A stretch of DNA of 64,000 bases, taken from the NCBI GenBank assembly GCA_003151335.1, contig PLXE01000022.1:55640-119639 (forward strand), read 5' to 3'. Both the position numbers and the translations under genes were made by a program. The stretch is from Acidobacteriaceae bacterium. GTDB lineage: Bacteria > Acidobacteriota > Terriglobia > Terriglobales > Acidobacteriaceae. Below are positions 33,281 through 41,062 of the stretch, one piece after another; position 1 is the first letter of the stretch; every line of letters begins with the position of its first letter. The notes below the pieces were generated by a model, which saw nothing but the letters and a program-made list of their open reading frames with translations, was not told where the DNA came from and searched no databases.

Positions 33281-33445
33281 TCAGTTCTTCACGGTCCGGA
33301 TGGTTCCCAGACCCAGCAAAAGGTCGTCGCCGGTGACCAGCGTCAGATCCATGATTTGAGCTGTAGCCGCGAGAAACCGGTCGGCAGGGTCGCCGTGCGG
33401 CAGAGGCAATTGCTGAGCGGCCAGTACGATCTCGTGAGTCTCGGC
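33281..33445 (-). pseudogene. VapC 3'-half fossil
   Basis: The sequence matches the end of the vapC at 34322 (encoding AAQQLPLPHGDPADRFLAAT-type sequence and DLTLVTGDDLLLGLGT-type sequence) and shares a further ~80 bases of 3' flank with the fossil at 23776. The N-terminal half is missing. The stretch 33087-33280 otherwise has no gene. Confidence 0.65.
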
Positions 33446-33478
33446 TCTCCTATCCGAGCCAATCGGCGGCTTCTGGGA

Positions 33479-33910
33479 TCACATCTGGTTAGCATCGAAG
33501 CCGCTGGACCAGGCCGCTTCCCGTAACCGTCGATCGGCAGTCAGAAAAATGCGGCCTTGTGGATCGTCTTCGCACCACTCCAGGGCCGCCGCCAACTGAA
33601 ATGAGTCAGCGGCCCGTAAATCGTAGCGATCCACAAGTTGTGCCGACTTCGCGCGCAAAGCGTCCGTCGGCTGAATCACCGACCATGAATCGGCCAACCT
33701 TTGGGCCAGCTTACGGGCCCTGGTACAGTCGCTGGGAGCCAGTTGCTTCATCCGCACGAGTCGGGCCAGAGCGCTAGCAATCTCGACCGGCGTAGCCCAC
33801 CAGACCACAGCGTCGTGCAGCTTGTACAGGGCAATAGCCCCCGGCGTGATGCCCTGTTGCACACAGAGAGGAACTAGAGCACTGGTATCCCAAAAAGCCG
33901 GGAGTCGCAT
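33479..33910 (-). CDS. VapC-type PIN-domain toxin
   Basis: The 143-residue protein starts at the ATG at 33910, which overlaps the antitoxin stop (ATGA). Motifs are PAFWDTSALVPLCVQQ (Asp near the N-terminus), ATPVEIASALARLVR (Glu), YDLRAADSFQLAAAL (Asp pair) and FLTADRRL (last Asp). This is a complete PIN site. The broken start TTG at 33913 was rejected because the ATG overlap is the standard TA arrangement. Confidence 0.82.
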   Translation of the reverse strand: MRLPAFWDTSALVPLCVQQGITPGAIALYKLHDAVVWWATPVEIASALARLVRMKQLAPSDCTRARKLAQRLADSWSVIQPTDALRAKSAQLVDRYDLRAADSFQLAAALEWCEDDPQGRIFLTADRRLREAAWSSGFDANQM

Positions 33911-34194
33911 CAACGGCCTTCCCGTTCTTCCTGCCGTACCTGCTCCATAACTTCATCGGAAACATTTCCCGGCGGTGCCGGCCATGAGATGGACGCAGGC
34001 CGCTTCTTCAAGGGTGGTGTCAGAACGCCGCGAGCCACCAGCCGCTGCTCCCGGGAATGATCGGTTAGACGGCAGGGCACAATCCGAGCCACCGGCTTGT
34101 TACGATCGCAGACAAGTACCTCTTCGCCGTCTTTTACCAGTTGGATGTGAGCGCTGAGTCGCGCCTTTAGATCGCTGATATTCACTTTTCTCAT
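33910..34194 (-). CDS. VapB/Phd-type antitoxin
   Basis: The 94-residue protein reads MRKVNISDLKARLSAHIQLV, KDGEEVLVCDRNKPVARIVP and then a Pro-rich, basic toxin-binding tail (LTPPLKKRPASISWPAPPGN). It is a Phd/YefM-fold antitoxin in front of a PIN toxin. A weak palindrome ATGAC...GTCAT (34213-34229) lies upstream in an AT-rich patch. Confidence 0.8.
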   Translation of the reverse strand: MRKVNISDLKARLSAHIQLVKDGEEVLVCDRNKPVARIVPCRLTDHSREQRLVARGVLTPPLKKRPASISWPAPPGNVSDEVMEQVRQEEREGR

Positions 34195-34321
34195 ACTCTA
34201 ATTATAGCTAACATGACCAACTTAGTCATTTCGTATTCGTCCGACCGGGAAATGTGGTGACATCGAGGGCCGTGCCGGCGCTAAGTAACATCGGTAGAGC
34301 GAAATCGAGTCATTCGCTCTT

Positions 34322-34708
34322 TCAGTTCTTCATGGTCCGGATGGTTCCCAGACTCAGCAAGTTGTCATCGCTGGTGACCAGCGTCAGATCCATGGCCTGA
34401 GCGGTAGCAGCGAGAAGCCGGTCAGCTGGATCGCGGTGCGGCAGTGGCAATTGCTGAGCGGCCAGCACGATCTCGTGGGTGAAAGGCGCTTCCCGCAGAG
34501 GTGCAGTGGCCTGCGCCAGCCACTCTGCCAGATTGAGGGGGAGGCGAATCCTGCCCCTGGCATTGAGCAGCAGCGCCTCCCAGGTCGAGACGGGAGAAAG
34601 CCACAGTTCATTGGCGGGGTTCCCCAGTTCGGCTCGGACGCGAGGATTGAGCCGGGACGGCGCCTGCAAGGCCCAAAGCCAGACGTGGGTGTCGAGAAGA
34701 AGTTTCAC
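34322..34708 (-). CDS. VapC-type PIN-domain toxin
   Basis: The 128-residue protein reads MKLLLDTHVWLWALQAPSRL (Asp6), SPVSTWEALLLNARGRI (Glu), PLPHRDPADRLLAATAQAMD (Asp pair) and LVTSDDNLLSLG (last Asp). It is the intact relative of the three VapC fossils at 23776, 31437 and 33281. Its ATG overlaps the antitoxin stop. Confidence 0.85.
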   Translation of the reverse strand: MKLLLDTHVWLWALQAPSRLNPRVRAELGNPANELWLSPVSTWEALLLNARGRIRLPLNLAEWLAQATAPLREAPFTHEIVLAAQQLPLPHRDPADRLLAATAQAMDLTLVTSDDNLLSLGTIRTMKN

Positions 34709-34947
34709 TCGCGCAGTGCCTCAATATCGGTTTCGTCGATCACCGGAGCCACAATGTCGCCCAAGATCTGCATAGTGTCCTTCATGGAGCCGATCCAGGC
34801 GCCTTGACCAGCCTTGGGCGTGGCCGGCACGACTTCGGCGACGGGCTTACCGAAGCGCGTGATCCGGAGGGGCTTCTTGGTTTGCCGCACGCGTTCCAGC
34901 AGGGCAAGACACTTAGCCTTGAACTCAGAAATGGCAACTTCTTCCAT
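34705..34947 (-). CDS. Phd/YefM-type antitoxin
   Basis: The 80-residue protein reads MEEVAISEFKAKCLALLERV, RQTKKPLRITRFGKPVAEVV and then KDTMQILGDIVAPVIDETDI, a short Phd-type antitoxin with a toxin-binding helix at the end. It overlaps vapC by four bases and has an operator 15 bases upstream. A piece of its coding sequence recurs at 36028-36065. Confidence 0.82.
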   Translation of the reverse strand: MEEVAISEFKAKCLALLERVRQTKKPLRITRFGKPVAEVVPATPKAGQGAWIGSMKDTMQILGDIVAPVIDETDIEALRE

Positions 34948-34962
34948 GGTGATCCTTTTGAC

Positions 34963-34985
34963 TATGACATTATACCATGGTCATA
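34963..34985. promoter_or_regulatory. Operator of the 34322-34947 VapBC pair
   Basis: TATGAC-N11-GTCATA is a 6-bp inverted repeat, and ATGGTCAT occurs twice in this patch (34977-34984 and 34990-34997). It lies immediately upstream of the antitoxin start within AT-rich DNA. Confidence 0.5.
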
Positions 34986-35013
34986 ACTAATGGTCATCAT
35001 AGCCAGGCGGGAC

Positions 35014-35125
35014 GGCGGCGGCACAGAGAAAGTTTGACTGGGCGCTGCAGAAGCTCCTTGAATCTCAGCAGAGGCGACGGAAGGCCCAGGCGCCAGTGAG
35101 CGTTCAGGTTTCAAGCGATCAGTAG
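35014..35125 (+). pseudogene. Tail fragment of the 263-residue family
   Basis: The frame reads KFDWALQKLLESQQRRRKAQ, then APVSVQVSSDQ and stop. It is nearly identical at the DNA level to the end of the gene at 22894. The preceding ~25 bases and everything upstream are unrelated. Confidence 0.75.
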
Positions 35126-35178
35126 AGCTTTGTACAGGGAGGCTCTCGCCGCAGCGTTTGGACGCTGAGCCGACGAGG

Positions 35179-35571
35179 TCAATCTGTTCTAATTCCAAGT
35201 ACAAGATCAAGGCCCGCCGCATCGCCGAACGCTCGGAAGTCGCGGTCTCGCGTGAGCAGAGAAATATTTTGGTCGATACAGGTCTGGGCGATCAATGCGT
35301 CGCCGAGACGCGCCTTGCGTCCCTGTGCTATTGCCTTTGCTCGGAGTACTCCAGCCCGTTGCCAATAGCCCGGTTCTATCTCGATCATAGGCACTTCTGA
35401 GAGCGTTTCGGCTACTTCTGACGGCAGCTTCGGGTCGCTTAAGAGTTCGGTGAGCACAACCGGCACCATGACCACCTGTCGGTCCTCCAGCGCCTTGTCA
35501 AGCAGCTGCGCATCCTCACCTTTGCTGCCTTCCAAAAACGCAATCCAGGTGCTCGTATCGGCTGCAATCAT
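35179..35571 (-). CDS. VapC-type PIN-domain toxin
   Basis: The 130-residue protein starts at the ATG at 35571, overlapping the antitoxin stop (ATGA). Motifs are MIAADTSTWIAFLEGSKG (Asp5), VPVVLTELLSD (Glu), RKARLGDALIAQTCIDQN (Asp) and LLTRDRDFRAF (last Asp). This is a complete PIN site. Longer upstream starts run through the antitoxin gene in another frame and are not credible. Confidence 0.85.
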   Translation of the reverse strand: MIAADTSTWIAFLEGSKGEDAQLLDKALEDRQVVMVPVVLTELLSDPKLPSEVAETLSEVPMIEIEPGYWQRAGVLRAKAIAQGRKARLGDALIAQTCIDQNISLLTRDRDFRAFGDAAGLDLVLGIRTD

Positions 35572-35771
35572 CGGTCGGCCTTCAGTTCTGCCAATGTGCG
35601 AGTGAACCGGACCTTGCCTCGAAGCTGGCGAAGGCGATCGTACGTTCGCGACGTCGCCAGCAGCTGCAGTCCGGTACGGACAGTTTGGGTGATGCCTGTA
35701 CCGCTGGCCCATTGCGCCTTTTCGAGCAGGTTGCTGGATATCTCCACCGTGATTTTGCGCGCTGTTTCCAT
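35568..35771 (-). CDS. VapB-type (DUF2191-like) antitoxin
   Basis: The 67-residue protein reads METARKITVEISSNLLEKAQ, then GTGITQTVRTGLQLLAT, a ribbon-helix-helix start, and ends YDRLRQLRGKVRFTRTLAEL plus KADR. The last ~25 residues are the toxin-binding region and recur, fused to a different N-terminus, in the protein at 44910. A patch of alternating AT with ATACCATA-type repeats (35775-35820) is the probable promoter/operator. Confidence 0.82.
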   Translation of the reverse strand: METARKITVEISSNLLEKAQWASGTGITQTVRTGLQLLATSRTYDRLRQLRGKVRFTRTLAELKADR

Positions 35772-35997
35772 AATGCCTTTTATTATACCATACTCAATAC
35801 CAGCATTGAATATGGTAATAGACTCGAGTGCCCATGAACGGCCAGCGCCGCCGCTTTAAGGGGTTGATATTGCAAAACGAAGCCAACAAGTCCTTTGTTA
35901 TGAATAACAATTTCCGCACGCTCTTCTCTCAACATCCGCCAAAAGCATATGCGAAAGGTGGTGCTACGACAGGTGCAGCGATGCTAGCTACTGCGAT

Positions 35998-36065
35998 GTT
36001 ACCGCAGACCTGGCATCGCCGGTCGCACGCGTTCCAGCCGAGCAAAACACTTAGCCTTGAACGCA
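35998..36065 (-). pseudogene. Composite fossil: HNH piece plus antitoxin piece
   Basis: Bases 35998-36030 resemble the part of the HNH genes encoding RDGWRCQVCG (ACCGCAGACCTGGCATCGCC). The next ~38 bases match 34887-34917, the part of the Phd antitoxin encoding FKAKCLALLERV. The two pieces are directly abutted. The longer open frames here (35828-36277 plus, 36051-36389 minus) show no homology and are not annotated. Confidence 0.45.
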
Positions 36066-36284
36066 GCAACGCCGCAAGGCCCTGCGGCGATTCGCAGGGG
36101 GAGGGAGTCGTCTCCTGGAAGTCAAGCGAAATCCGCAGGCTGCGAAAGAAAGATTTCGAGCTGGGAGGATGCGATTTCGGATGCCAACAGCCGGTTCCGG
36201 AGTTACGCTTTCCCTCAGGGTATTGGGGCCGGGAAAGAGTAAAGAGCGAAGAGTGGCCGCTGGCAACACTGAATTGACTTCGCT

Positions 36285-36491
36285 ATGCAGTCCTTGCCGA
36301 CAAGTCCTACCGATCTTTCGTGGTGGGGATGGCTGCTTTACGCCGCCGGATGCTGGACTCTGGCCGCAGTTGCAAGGTTCATCCTGCACGACTATTTAGG
36401 AGATCTGGCGGAGCTATTAGCTTTTCTTAGCATAGCCGCCGGAGTCTTTTGTGCCCTGATCGGAATCGCCCGATTCATCAACTTGATTTGA
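36285..36491 (+). CDS. Small two-span membrane protein
   Basis: The 68-residue ORF encodes two hydrophobic spans, WWGWLLYAAGCWTLAAVARF and LAELLAFLSIAAGVFCALIG, separated by a short charged loop (HDYLGD). No family was recognised. There is no strong ribosome-binding site, so it may not be translated. The following 312 bases (36492-36803) contain only a GGGCTGAAGCCC-type hairpin and no gene. Confidence 0.4.
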   Translation: MQSLPTSPTDLSWWGWLLYAAGCWTLAAVARFILHDYLGDLAELLAFLSIAAGVFCALIGIARFINLI

Positions 36492-36803
36492 GCCGGATGG
36501 CCCAGTAACCGCAACCCGCAATGGTTGACCACGGCAAAATAAATGTCCGCAAGGGCCGGTGAAGGGCACGGCTTCACAGGCCATTTGCGGTGCCAATCGA
36601 TTTCGCCGGGCTGAAGCCCAGCGCTTCCACCGCGGTCGAGGACATTTCTTATGCAGTGATTATTGGCCCACGACGAGAGCGTCTGTGCCACCGCTGATTG
36701 GACTTTCGTCACCATGACAAATCGCCATAATCGGTAATGGAGGCGTTACTGAGTGGTATATTGGGATTTCCAGATCAGCACCGCCTTGCAGCGGGAGTCA
36801 GCC

Positions 36804-38099
36804 ATGAGTCATTCTTCTGTGGTCAGAACTAAACTTGAGATCATGCCCCCGCCATCTCCCGAATCAATCGCGGAAGTTGGCGTGCGCCAAGCCTTCCTGG
36901 AAGAACTGGCGCTAAAAGTCCTTTATGTAGCTGGTCCTTTGTCGCTTCGGGAATTGGCCTCGCAGACCCGGCTCACCTTCGGAGTGATGAAGGAACTGCT
37001 GCACCGGCTGCGGGCCGAGCACCTGTGCGAAGTCACGGGGATAACCGGGAACATTCCGGAGATCGCCATCACTTCACCCGGCCGGATCCGGGCCTTGGAA
37101 TTGTTGTCGGCGAACCAGTATGCGGGCCCGGCCCCGGTTTCCTTAACCAGTTACGTGCAACAGATCCGCCAGCAGAGCGTCCGCAATGTGGAAATACATC
37201 CGCCCGACGTCGCCCGCGCCTTCGCCCATCTGGTGCTCGACCCCAAGACCCTCGCCAAGCTTGGAACCGCGCTGAATTCGGGCACTTCCATCTTCTTGTA
37301 CGGACCGACCGGCACGGGAAAATCCACCATTGCGATGGCACTTTCGCAAGCCTTTGCGTTCGATCGGGTATGGATACCGTATGCGGTGGAAGTGGATGGT
37401 CAAGTTATCTCTGTCTATGACCCGCTTGTTCACCGCCAGGTTAATAGCATGGCATCGCACAACAGCGATGCGCGTTGGGTGCTCTGCTATCGCCCATCGG
37501 TCCTGGTCGGCGGCGAGCTCACCATGGAAATGCTGGAGCTGCAACTGAATCCGATTACGAAGTTCTATACCGCTCCGGCGCAGATGAAGGCCAACAATGG
37601 CGTCCTCATCATCGACGACTTCGGACGCCAGCGGCTGCGCCCGGAAGAGCTGCTGAATCGGTGGGTAGTTCCGCTCGATCGGGGAATCGACTTCCTGTCG
37701 CTGGCGGGAGGAAAAAAGGTCGAGATTCCGTTCGAGCTGTTCGTTGTATTTGCCACCAACCTGGATCCAACAACCCTGGTGGATGCCGCGTTTTTGCGCA
37801 GAATTCAGACCAAGATCAAGGTGGATGCGGTGGCGCCGCCGCAATTCCACGAAATCTTCCGCGGCGTTTGCAGCGAAGCCCGGCTGCGTTATGAACCTGC
37901 GGTGGTCGATGCCTTGATCGAGCGGATCCAAAACGAACTGAAGGAACCGCTGCGCGCCTGCTATCCCCGCGACATTGTGAATCAAATTCGCTGGACGGCG
38001 CGTTACCAGCAGAGAGAACCAGTCCTGGATGAGGAGGCGGTGCAAACCGCCGTGGAGGCGTATTTCGCCGTCGGCACAGCAGCGACCGACATGGAATAG
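36804..38099 (+). CDS. AAA+ ATPase with N-terminal winged helix
   Basis: The 431-residue protein begins at the ATG at 36804 with GGGAG upstream. Residues ~25-90 (FLEELALKVLYVAGPLSLRE, LTFGVMKELLHRLRAEHLCE) form a winged helix. The ATPase core has IFLYGPTGTGKSTIAMALSQ (Walker A, ~162-181), GVLIIDDFGRQR (Walker B, ~264-275), ELFVVFATNLDP (sensor 1) and FLRRIQTKIKVD (arginine finger region). Cytoplasmic ATPases of this layout occur in Acidobacteria and myxobacteria, often near pilus or secretion genes; the partner is unknown. The truncated Flp pilin lies 8 kb away. Confidence 0.7.
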   Translation: MSHSSVVRTKLEIMPPPSPESIAEVGVRQAFLEELALKVLYVAGPLSLRELASQTRLTFGVMKELLHRLRAEHLCEVTGITGNIPEIAITSPGRIRALELLSANQYAGPAPVSLTSYVQQIRQQSVRNVEIHPPDVARAFAHLVLDPKTLAKLGTALNSGTSIFLYGPTGTGKSTIAMALSQAFAFDRVWIPYAVEVDGQVISVYDPLVHRQVNSMASHNSDARWVLCYRPSVLVGGELTMEMLELQLNPITKFYTAPAQMKANNGVLIIDDFGRQRLRPEELLNRWVVPLDRGIDFLSLAGGKKVEIPFELFVVFATNLDPTTLVDAAFLRRIQTKIKVDAVAPPQFHEIFRGVCSEARLRYEPAVVDALIERIQNELKEPLRACYPRDIVNQIRWTARYQQREPVLDEEAVQTAVEAYFAVGTAATDME

Positions 38100-38124
38100 C
38101 CCGTCGCGCTGGGCGCCGGGCAGG

Positions 38125-38162
38125 TTGACGGGTCGCGCAATTTGTCGCTATTATAGGCGACA
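38125..38162 (+). promoter_or_regulatory. Promoter and palindrome of the RES/Xre module
   Basis: TTGACG (38125-38130), an 18-base spacer and TATTAT (38149-38154) form a good sigma-70 promoter. The inverted repeat TGTCGC-N8-GCGACA (38143-38148 / 38157-38162) brackets the -10 box. The start codon at 38165 is so close that the transcript would be nearly leaderless. Confidence 0.65.
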
Positions 38163-38164
38163 TA

Positions 38165-38602
38165 ATGGTAAACGAGCTCAGGGCCGTGGTCCGGGAATTG
38201 GGTGGGGAACGGACGTTGGGATGCCATCTTTCCAGCGATGGTGATCTCCGCCAGGCCATCCGCGAGGGCTTTCGTCCGCTGGTAGTCGAGGAGCTGATGC
38301 GGGCCTCCGGTTTGACCCTGAAAGAGCTGGCCGGCGCCCTCGATCTCTCGCCGCGAAGCTTGCAGCGCCGGCGCCGCAGCGGACGGCTGGCGGCTTACGA
38401 ATCCGACCGGCTCTACCGTCTGGCGCGCATTGTGGCCGTGGCCAACGAATACCTCGGCGATCGCCAACGTGCCCTCCGCTGGCTCAAGCGTCCCAATCGC
38501 GCCCTTGGCGGTATCGCCCCCGTGGCGGCAATCGACACCGAGTTGGGCGCGCGCCAGGTGGAGAACATCTTAGGCCGCATCGCCTACGGCGGAATTAGTT
38601 GA
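38165..38602 (+). CDS. Xre/MbcA/ParS-type antitoxin (DUF2384)
   Basis: The 145-residue protein has an atypical HTH (MRASGLTLKELAGALDLSPR, then SLQRRRRSGRL) and the C-terminal DUF2384 toxin-binding domain (YRLARIVAVANEYLGDRQRA, LRWLKRPNRALGGIAPVAAI, DTELGARQVENILGRIAYG). This is the standard antitoxin of RES-domain toxins; it covers the NAD site of the toxin and represses the promoter. The toxin start overlaps its stop codon. Confidence 0.9.
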   Translation: MVNELRAVVRELGGERTLGCHLSSDGDLRQAIREGFRPLVVEELMRASGLTLKELAGALDLSPRSLQRRRRSGRLAAYESDRLYRLARIVAVANEYLGDRQRALRWLKRPNRALGGIAPVAAIDTELGARQVENILGRIAYGGIS

Positions 38603-39096
38603 GCCGAGTGTATCGAGTGTTGCGCAAGGCGTATGCGCGCACTCCGTTCGATGGGGAGGGGGCCTACCGCTACGGTGGGCGCTGGTCGAGTCCTGGCATC
38701 CGCCTCTGCTACACCTCGGAGCATCAATCCCTCGCCATGCTGGAGTATTTCGTCCATCTCGACAAGGATGATCCTCCCACCGACCTCGTCCTAGCCATTG
38801 CGGAAATTCCGGACGAGGTGACGCTGACGCGCGTTGATCTCCGCAAACTGCCGGTGAACTGGCGCGAAGCCGCCGCGCCACCTGAGCTCGCCCGCTTGGG
38901 CGATGAATTCGCGCAGAAAGGTGAGCACTGTGTGTTGCTGGTGCCCTCGGTCCTGGCCCTCAGCGAGAACAATTACCTGATCAATCCCGCGCATCCCGAC
39001 TACAAGAGAATTGTGATGCGTGAGCCGGAACCGCTTAACTACGACCCGCGCCTGTTTGGGAAGCCGCACCGGCAGGGCAGGCGCAGGACAACTTGA
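38599..39096 (+). CDS. RES-domain NAD-degrading toxin
   Basis: The 165-residue protein starts with a TTG that overlaps the antitoxin stop (TTGA). Motifs are YRVLRKAYARTPFDGEGAYR, YGGRWSSPGIRLCYTSEHQS (conserved Arg), LAMLEYFVHL (conserved Glu) and VPSVLALSENNYLINPAHPD (conserved Ser, then NYLINP). These are the R-E-S residues of the family, which cleaves NAD+ or transfers ADP-ribose. The weak TTG start and overlap would keep toxin output below antitoxin output. Confidence 0.9.
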   Translation: MSRVYRVLRKAYARTPFDGEGAYRYGGRWSSPGIRLCYTSEHQSLAMLEYFVHLDKDDPPTDLVLAIAEIPDEVTLTRVDLRKLPVNWREAAAPPELARLGDEFAQKGEHCVLLVPSVLALSENNYLINPAHPDYKRIVMREPEPLNYDPRLFGKPHRQGRRRTT

Positions 39097-39541
39097 AAGA
39101 AGGCAACCGTGGCCAATCAGGCCCGCGGCTGAGAACTGGCACCCGGCAACTGACAACTGGCCACTGGCTACTGACAACTGCTCTTACCGCAGCCACGCTG
39201 GCGCCGGCCCCGGCTGGAATGCCAATCGGAGGAGTTCGCGCAACCCCGGCGATCTATTCCGCTCACGACCCTGCTCGACCGCGCCCGCACCAAAAAATTT
39301 CACTGCCTTTCGCGGAAGTAACAATGGCTTTATAATTAGGTGATCTGGCCGTTGCCGATAAAACGGCAAATCCGGAGTGACGGGCGGCAAGACCCATCTG
39401 TAACTCCCAACAATTAACCGCTAGCAACCTTGGCTGGCAACGCATTCTGAGCTTGCGGTGAAGACAGATGCGCTGCCCGGCACCTTGTAACGGGGCTGTC
39501 AGCTAAGCCGCACCTGCCCAAAAAGATTGTGGAGATAACAC
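39097..39541. other. Intergenic region with degenerate AACTG repeats
   Basis: About 445 bases without a credible gene. Bases 39130-39182 are built from degenerate copies of (C)AACTG(G/A)C, e.g. CAACTGACAACTGGCCACTG. The rest is unique. The last part carries the GGAG site for the 39542 gene. Confidence 0.4.
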
Positions 39542-40780
39542 ATGCAAACTATTTCTCGTTCTGTGAGGTTCCTTCTCGTGTTCGGCCTCGCGGTGACAGC
39601 AGTGTTTGCTGTTGCCCAAGAGCAAATCACTGCAGCGCCGGCAGAACCCGCCGCCCAGGCGCTGCAATTCGTTCCAGTTCCTCCGTGCCGGGTTGTAGAC
39701 ACGCGAAATCCCAATGGAACTTTTGGCGGCCCGCCCATTCAAGGCGGTACGGCCAGGAGTTTCCCTATCTCACAGAGCCCCACCTGCCGTATTCCCCTCG
39801 GCGCCACCGCTTATTCATTAAATGTCTCGGTGGTGCCAATGGGACCTTTGGGATACCTGACGGTATGGCCCACCGGACAGCCGCAGCCTCTGACTGCCAG
39901 CTTGAATTCGCTGGATGGACGGATCAAAGCCAATGCGGCCATCGTGGCGGCGGGCAACGGTGGGGGCGCCGTTAGTGTCTTCGCCACTAACACGACGAAT
40001 GTCATCGTGGACATCAACGGCTATTTTGTGACACAAAGGACCGCTTCGCTTGCGTTTTATCCGATGTCCCCCTGTCGCATAGCCGACACGCGACCGGAAC
40101 ACGGTGGCAGCGGCCCGATTCCAGGCGGGAACACAACCAATTTCCACATCCTCACGGTCCCTGGTTGTACCGTACCGGGTGCGGCCCTGGCTTATTCGCT
40201 AAACTTTTCCGCCGTGCCTAACGGCCCCTTGTTTTACCTGACGGTGTGGCCAGCAGGTGGTCCGCGGCCCGTTGTTTCTACTCTGAACGACACCACCGGA
40301 ACGATCGTAGCCAACGCGGCGATCGTCGGTGCGGGCGTGGGTGGAGATGTTTCTGTTTACCCAACGAACGACACCAACCTGGTCATCGACATCAATGGCT
40401 ACTTCGCCGCCCCCGGAGCTCCGAATGCTTTGCAGCTCTATGTGGCGAACCCTTGCCGGGTGCTGGACACGCGCCAGCCAGGTGGAGGTGGCGCTTTCAG
40501 CGGGATGCTGGTGGTGGATGTGCTCGGCAGCCCGTGCGGCGTTCCTAATACGGCCCAGGCCTACGTGCTGAACGCCACGGTGGTGCCTCAGGGCGCACTC
40601 GGGTATCTGACGTTGTGGGCCGATGGCGCCAGTCAGCCAGTGGTCTCGACGCTAAATGCAGTCGACGGATCCATCACCAACAACATGGCAATCGTGCCCA
40701 CCACCAACGGAAAGGTCGATGCTTTTGCGTCTGGCACGACACAACTAATCCTCGACCTCAACAACTACTTCGCGCCGTAG
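39542..40780 (+). CDS. Secreted protein of three Acidobacteria-type beta repeats
   Basis: The 412-residue protein has a signal peptide (SVRFLLVFGLAVTAVFAVAQ) and three ~115-residue repeats. Each repeat contains PCRVVDTR, YSLNVSVVPMGPLGYLTVWP, LNSLDGRIKANAAIV and a closing VIVDINGYF. It shares this repeat with the N-terminal third of the large protein at 47283. No catalytic motif is visible; an extracellular structural or adhesive role is a guess. The ATG has GGAG 8 bases upstream, and a strong hairpin terminator follows. Confidence 0.75.
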   Translation: MQTISRSVRFLLVFGLAVTAVFAVAQEQITAAPAEPAAQALQFVPVPPCRVVDTRNPNGTFGGPPIQGGTARSFPISQSPTCRIPLGATAYSLNVSVVPMGPLGYLTVWPTGQPQPLTASLNSLDGRIKANAAIVAAGNGGGAVSVFATNTTNVIVDINGYFVTQRTASLAFYPMSPCRIADTRPEHGGSGPIPGGNTTNFHILTVPGCTVPGAALAYSLNFSAVPNGPLFYLTVWPAGGPRPVVSTLNDTTGTIVANAAIVGAGVGGDVSVYPTNDTNLVIDINGYFAAPGAPNALQLYVANPCRVLDTRQPGGGGAFSGMLVVDVLGSPCGVPNTAQAYVLNATVVPQGALGYLTLWADGASQPVVSTLNAVDGSITNNMAIVPTTNGKVDAFASGTTQLILDLNNYFAP

Positions 40781-40813
40781 CTGGAGGTCCCGGTTCGGTC
40801 GGCTGGTTCACTC

Positions 40814-40845
40814 AGGCAGGCGGAGCACTCAAGCTCCGCCTGCCT
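40814..40845 (+). terminator. Hairpin terminator after the beta-repeat gene
   Basis: AGGCAGGCGGAGC-ACTCAA-GCTCCGCCTGCCT is a perfect 13-bp stem with a 6-base loop, 34 bases after the stop. Only a weak T-rich run follows, so it may also act as an mRNA-stabilising hairpin. Confidence 0.65.
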
Positions 40846-41015
40846 TCTGCCGATTGTGCCCTGGTGTGGGCTTGATTCCCTGACCACTGGATGTAACCCG
40901 AAAATTCTGACTTAGGTCCCTGTCAGCCACACAGCGGGAAGGGTGGTCGCAACCACCAATTCCGGCATCTAAGGTCTATGATAAGAGTTGACAAAATTCC
41001 CGGAGTCCCGGGTTT

Positions 41016-41060
41016 GCGACAAAGAGTTTAGCGACAAAGAGCTTTCGCAGAAAGAGACCT
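41016..41060 (+). repeat. Three 15-bp tandem units just before the FecR gene
   Basis: GCGACAAAGAGTTTA, GCGACAAAGAGCTTT and CGCAGAAAGAGACCT lie head to tail and end 2 bases before the ATG at 41063. Each unit contains AAAGAG, a purine run that could serve as a ribosome-binding site. Confidence 0.55.
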
Positions 41061-41062
41061 CT

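Noticed and set aside
35828..36277. 149-codon plus-strand ORF
   Set aside because: It runs through the HNH/antitoxin fossils and a low-information stretch; no ribosome-binding site and no recognisable motif.
39320..39480. Possible c-di-GMP-I riboswitch (GGCAAATCCGGAGTGACG segment)
   Set aside because: Only scattered bases match the GEMM core; the GACGCAAAGCC element and a pairing P1 stem could not be laid out. A covariance search with the Rfam model would settle it.
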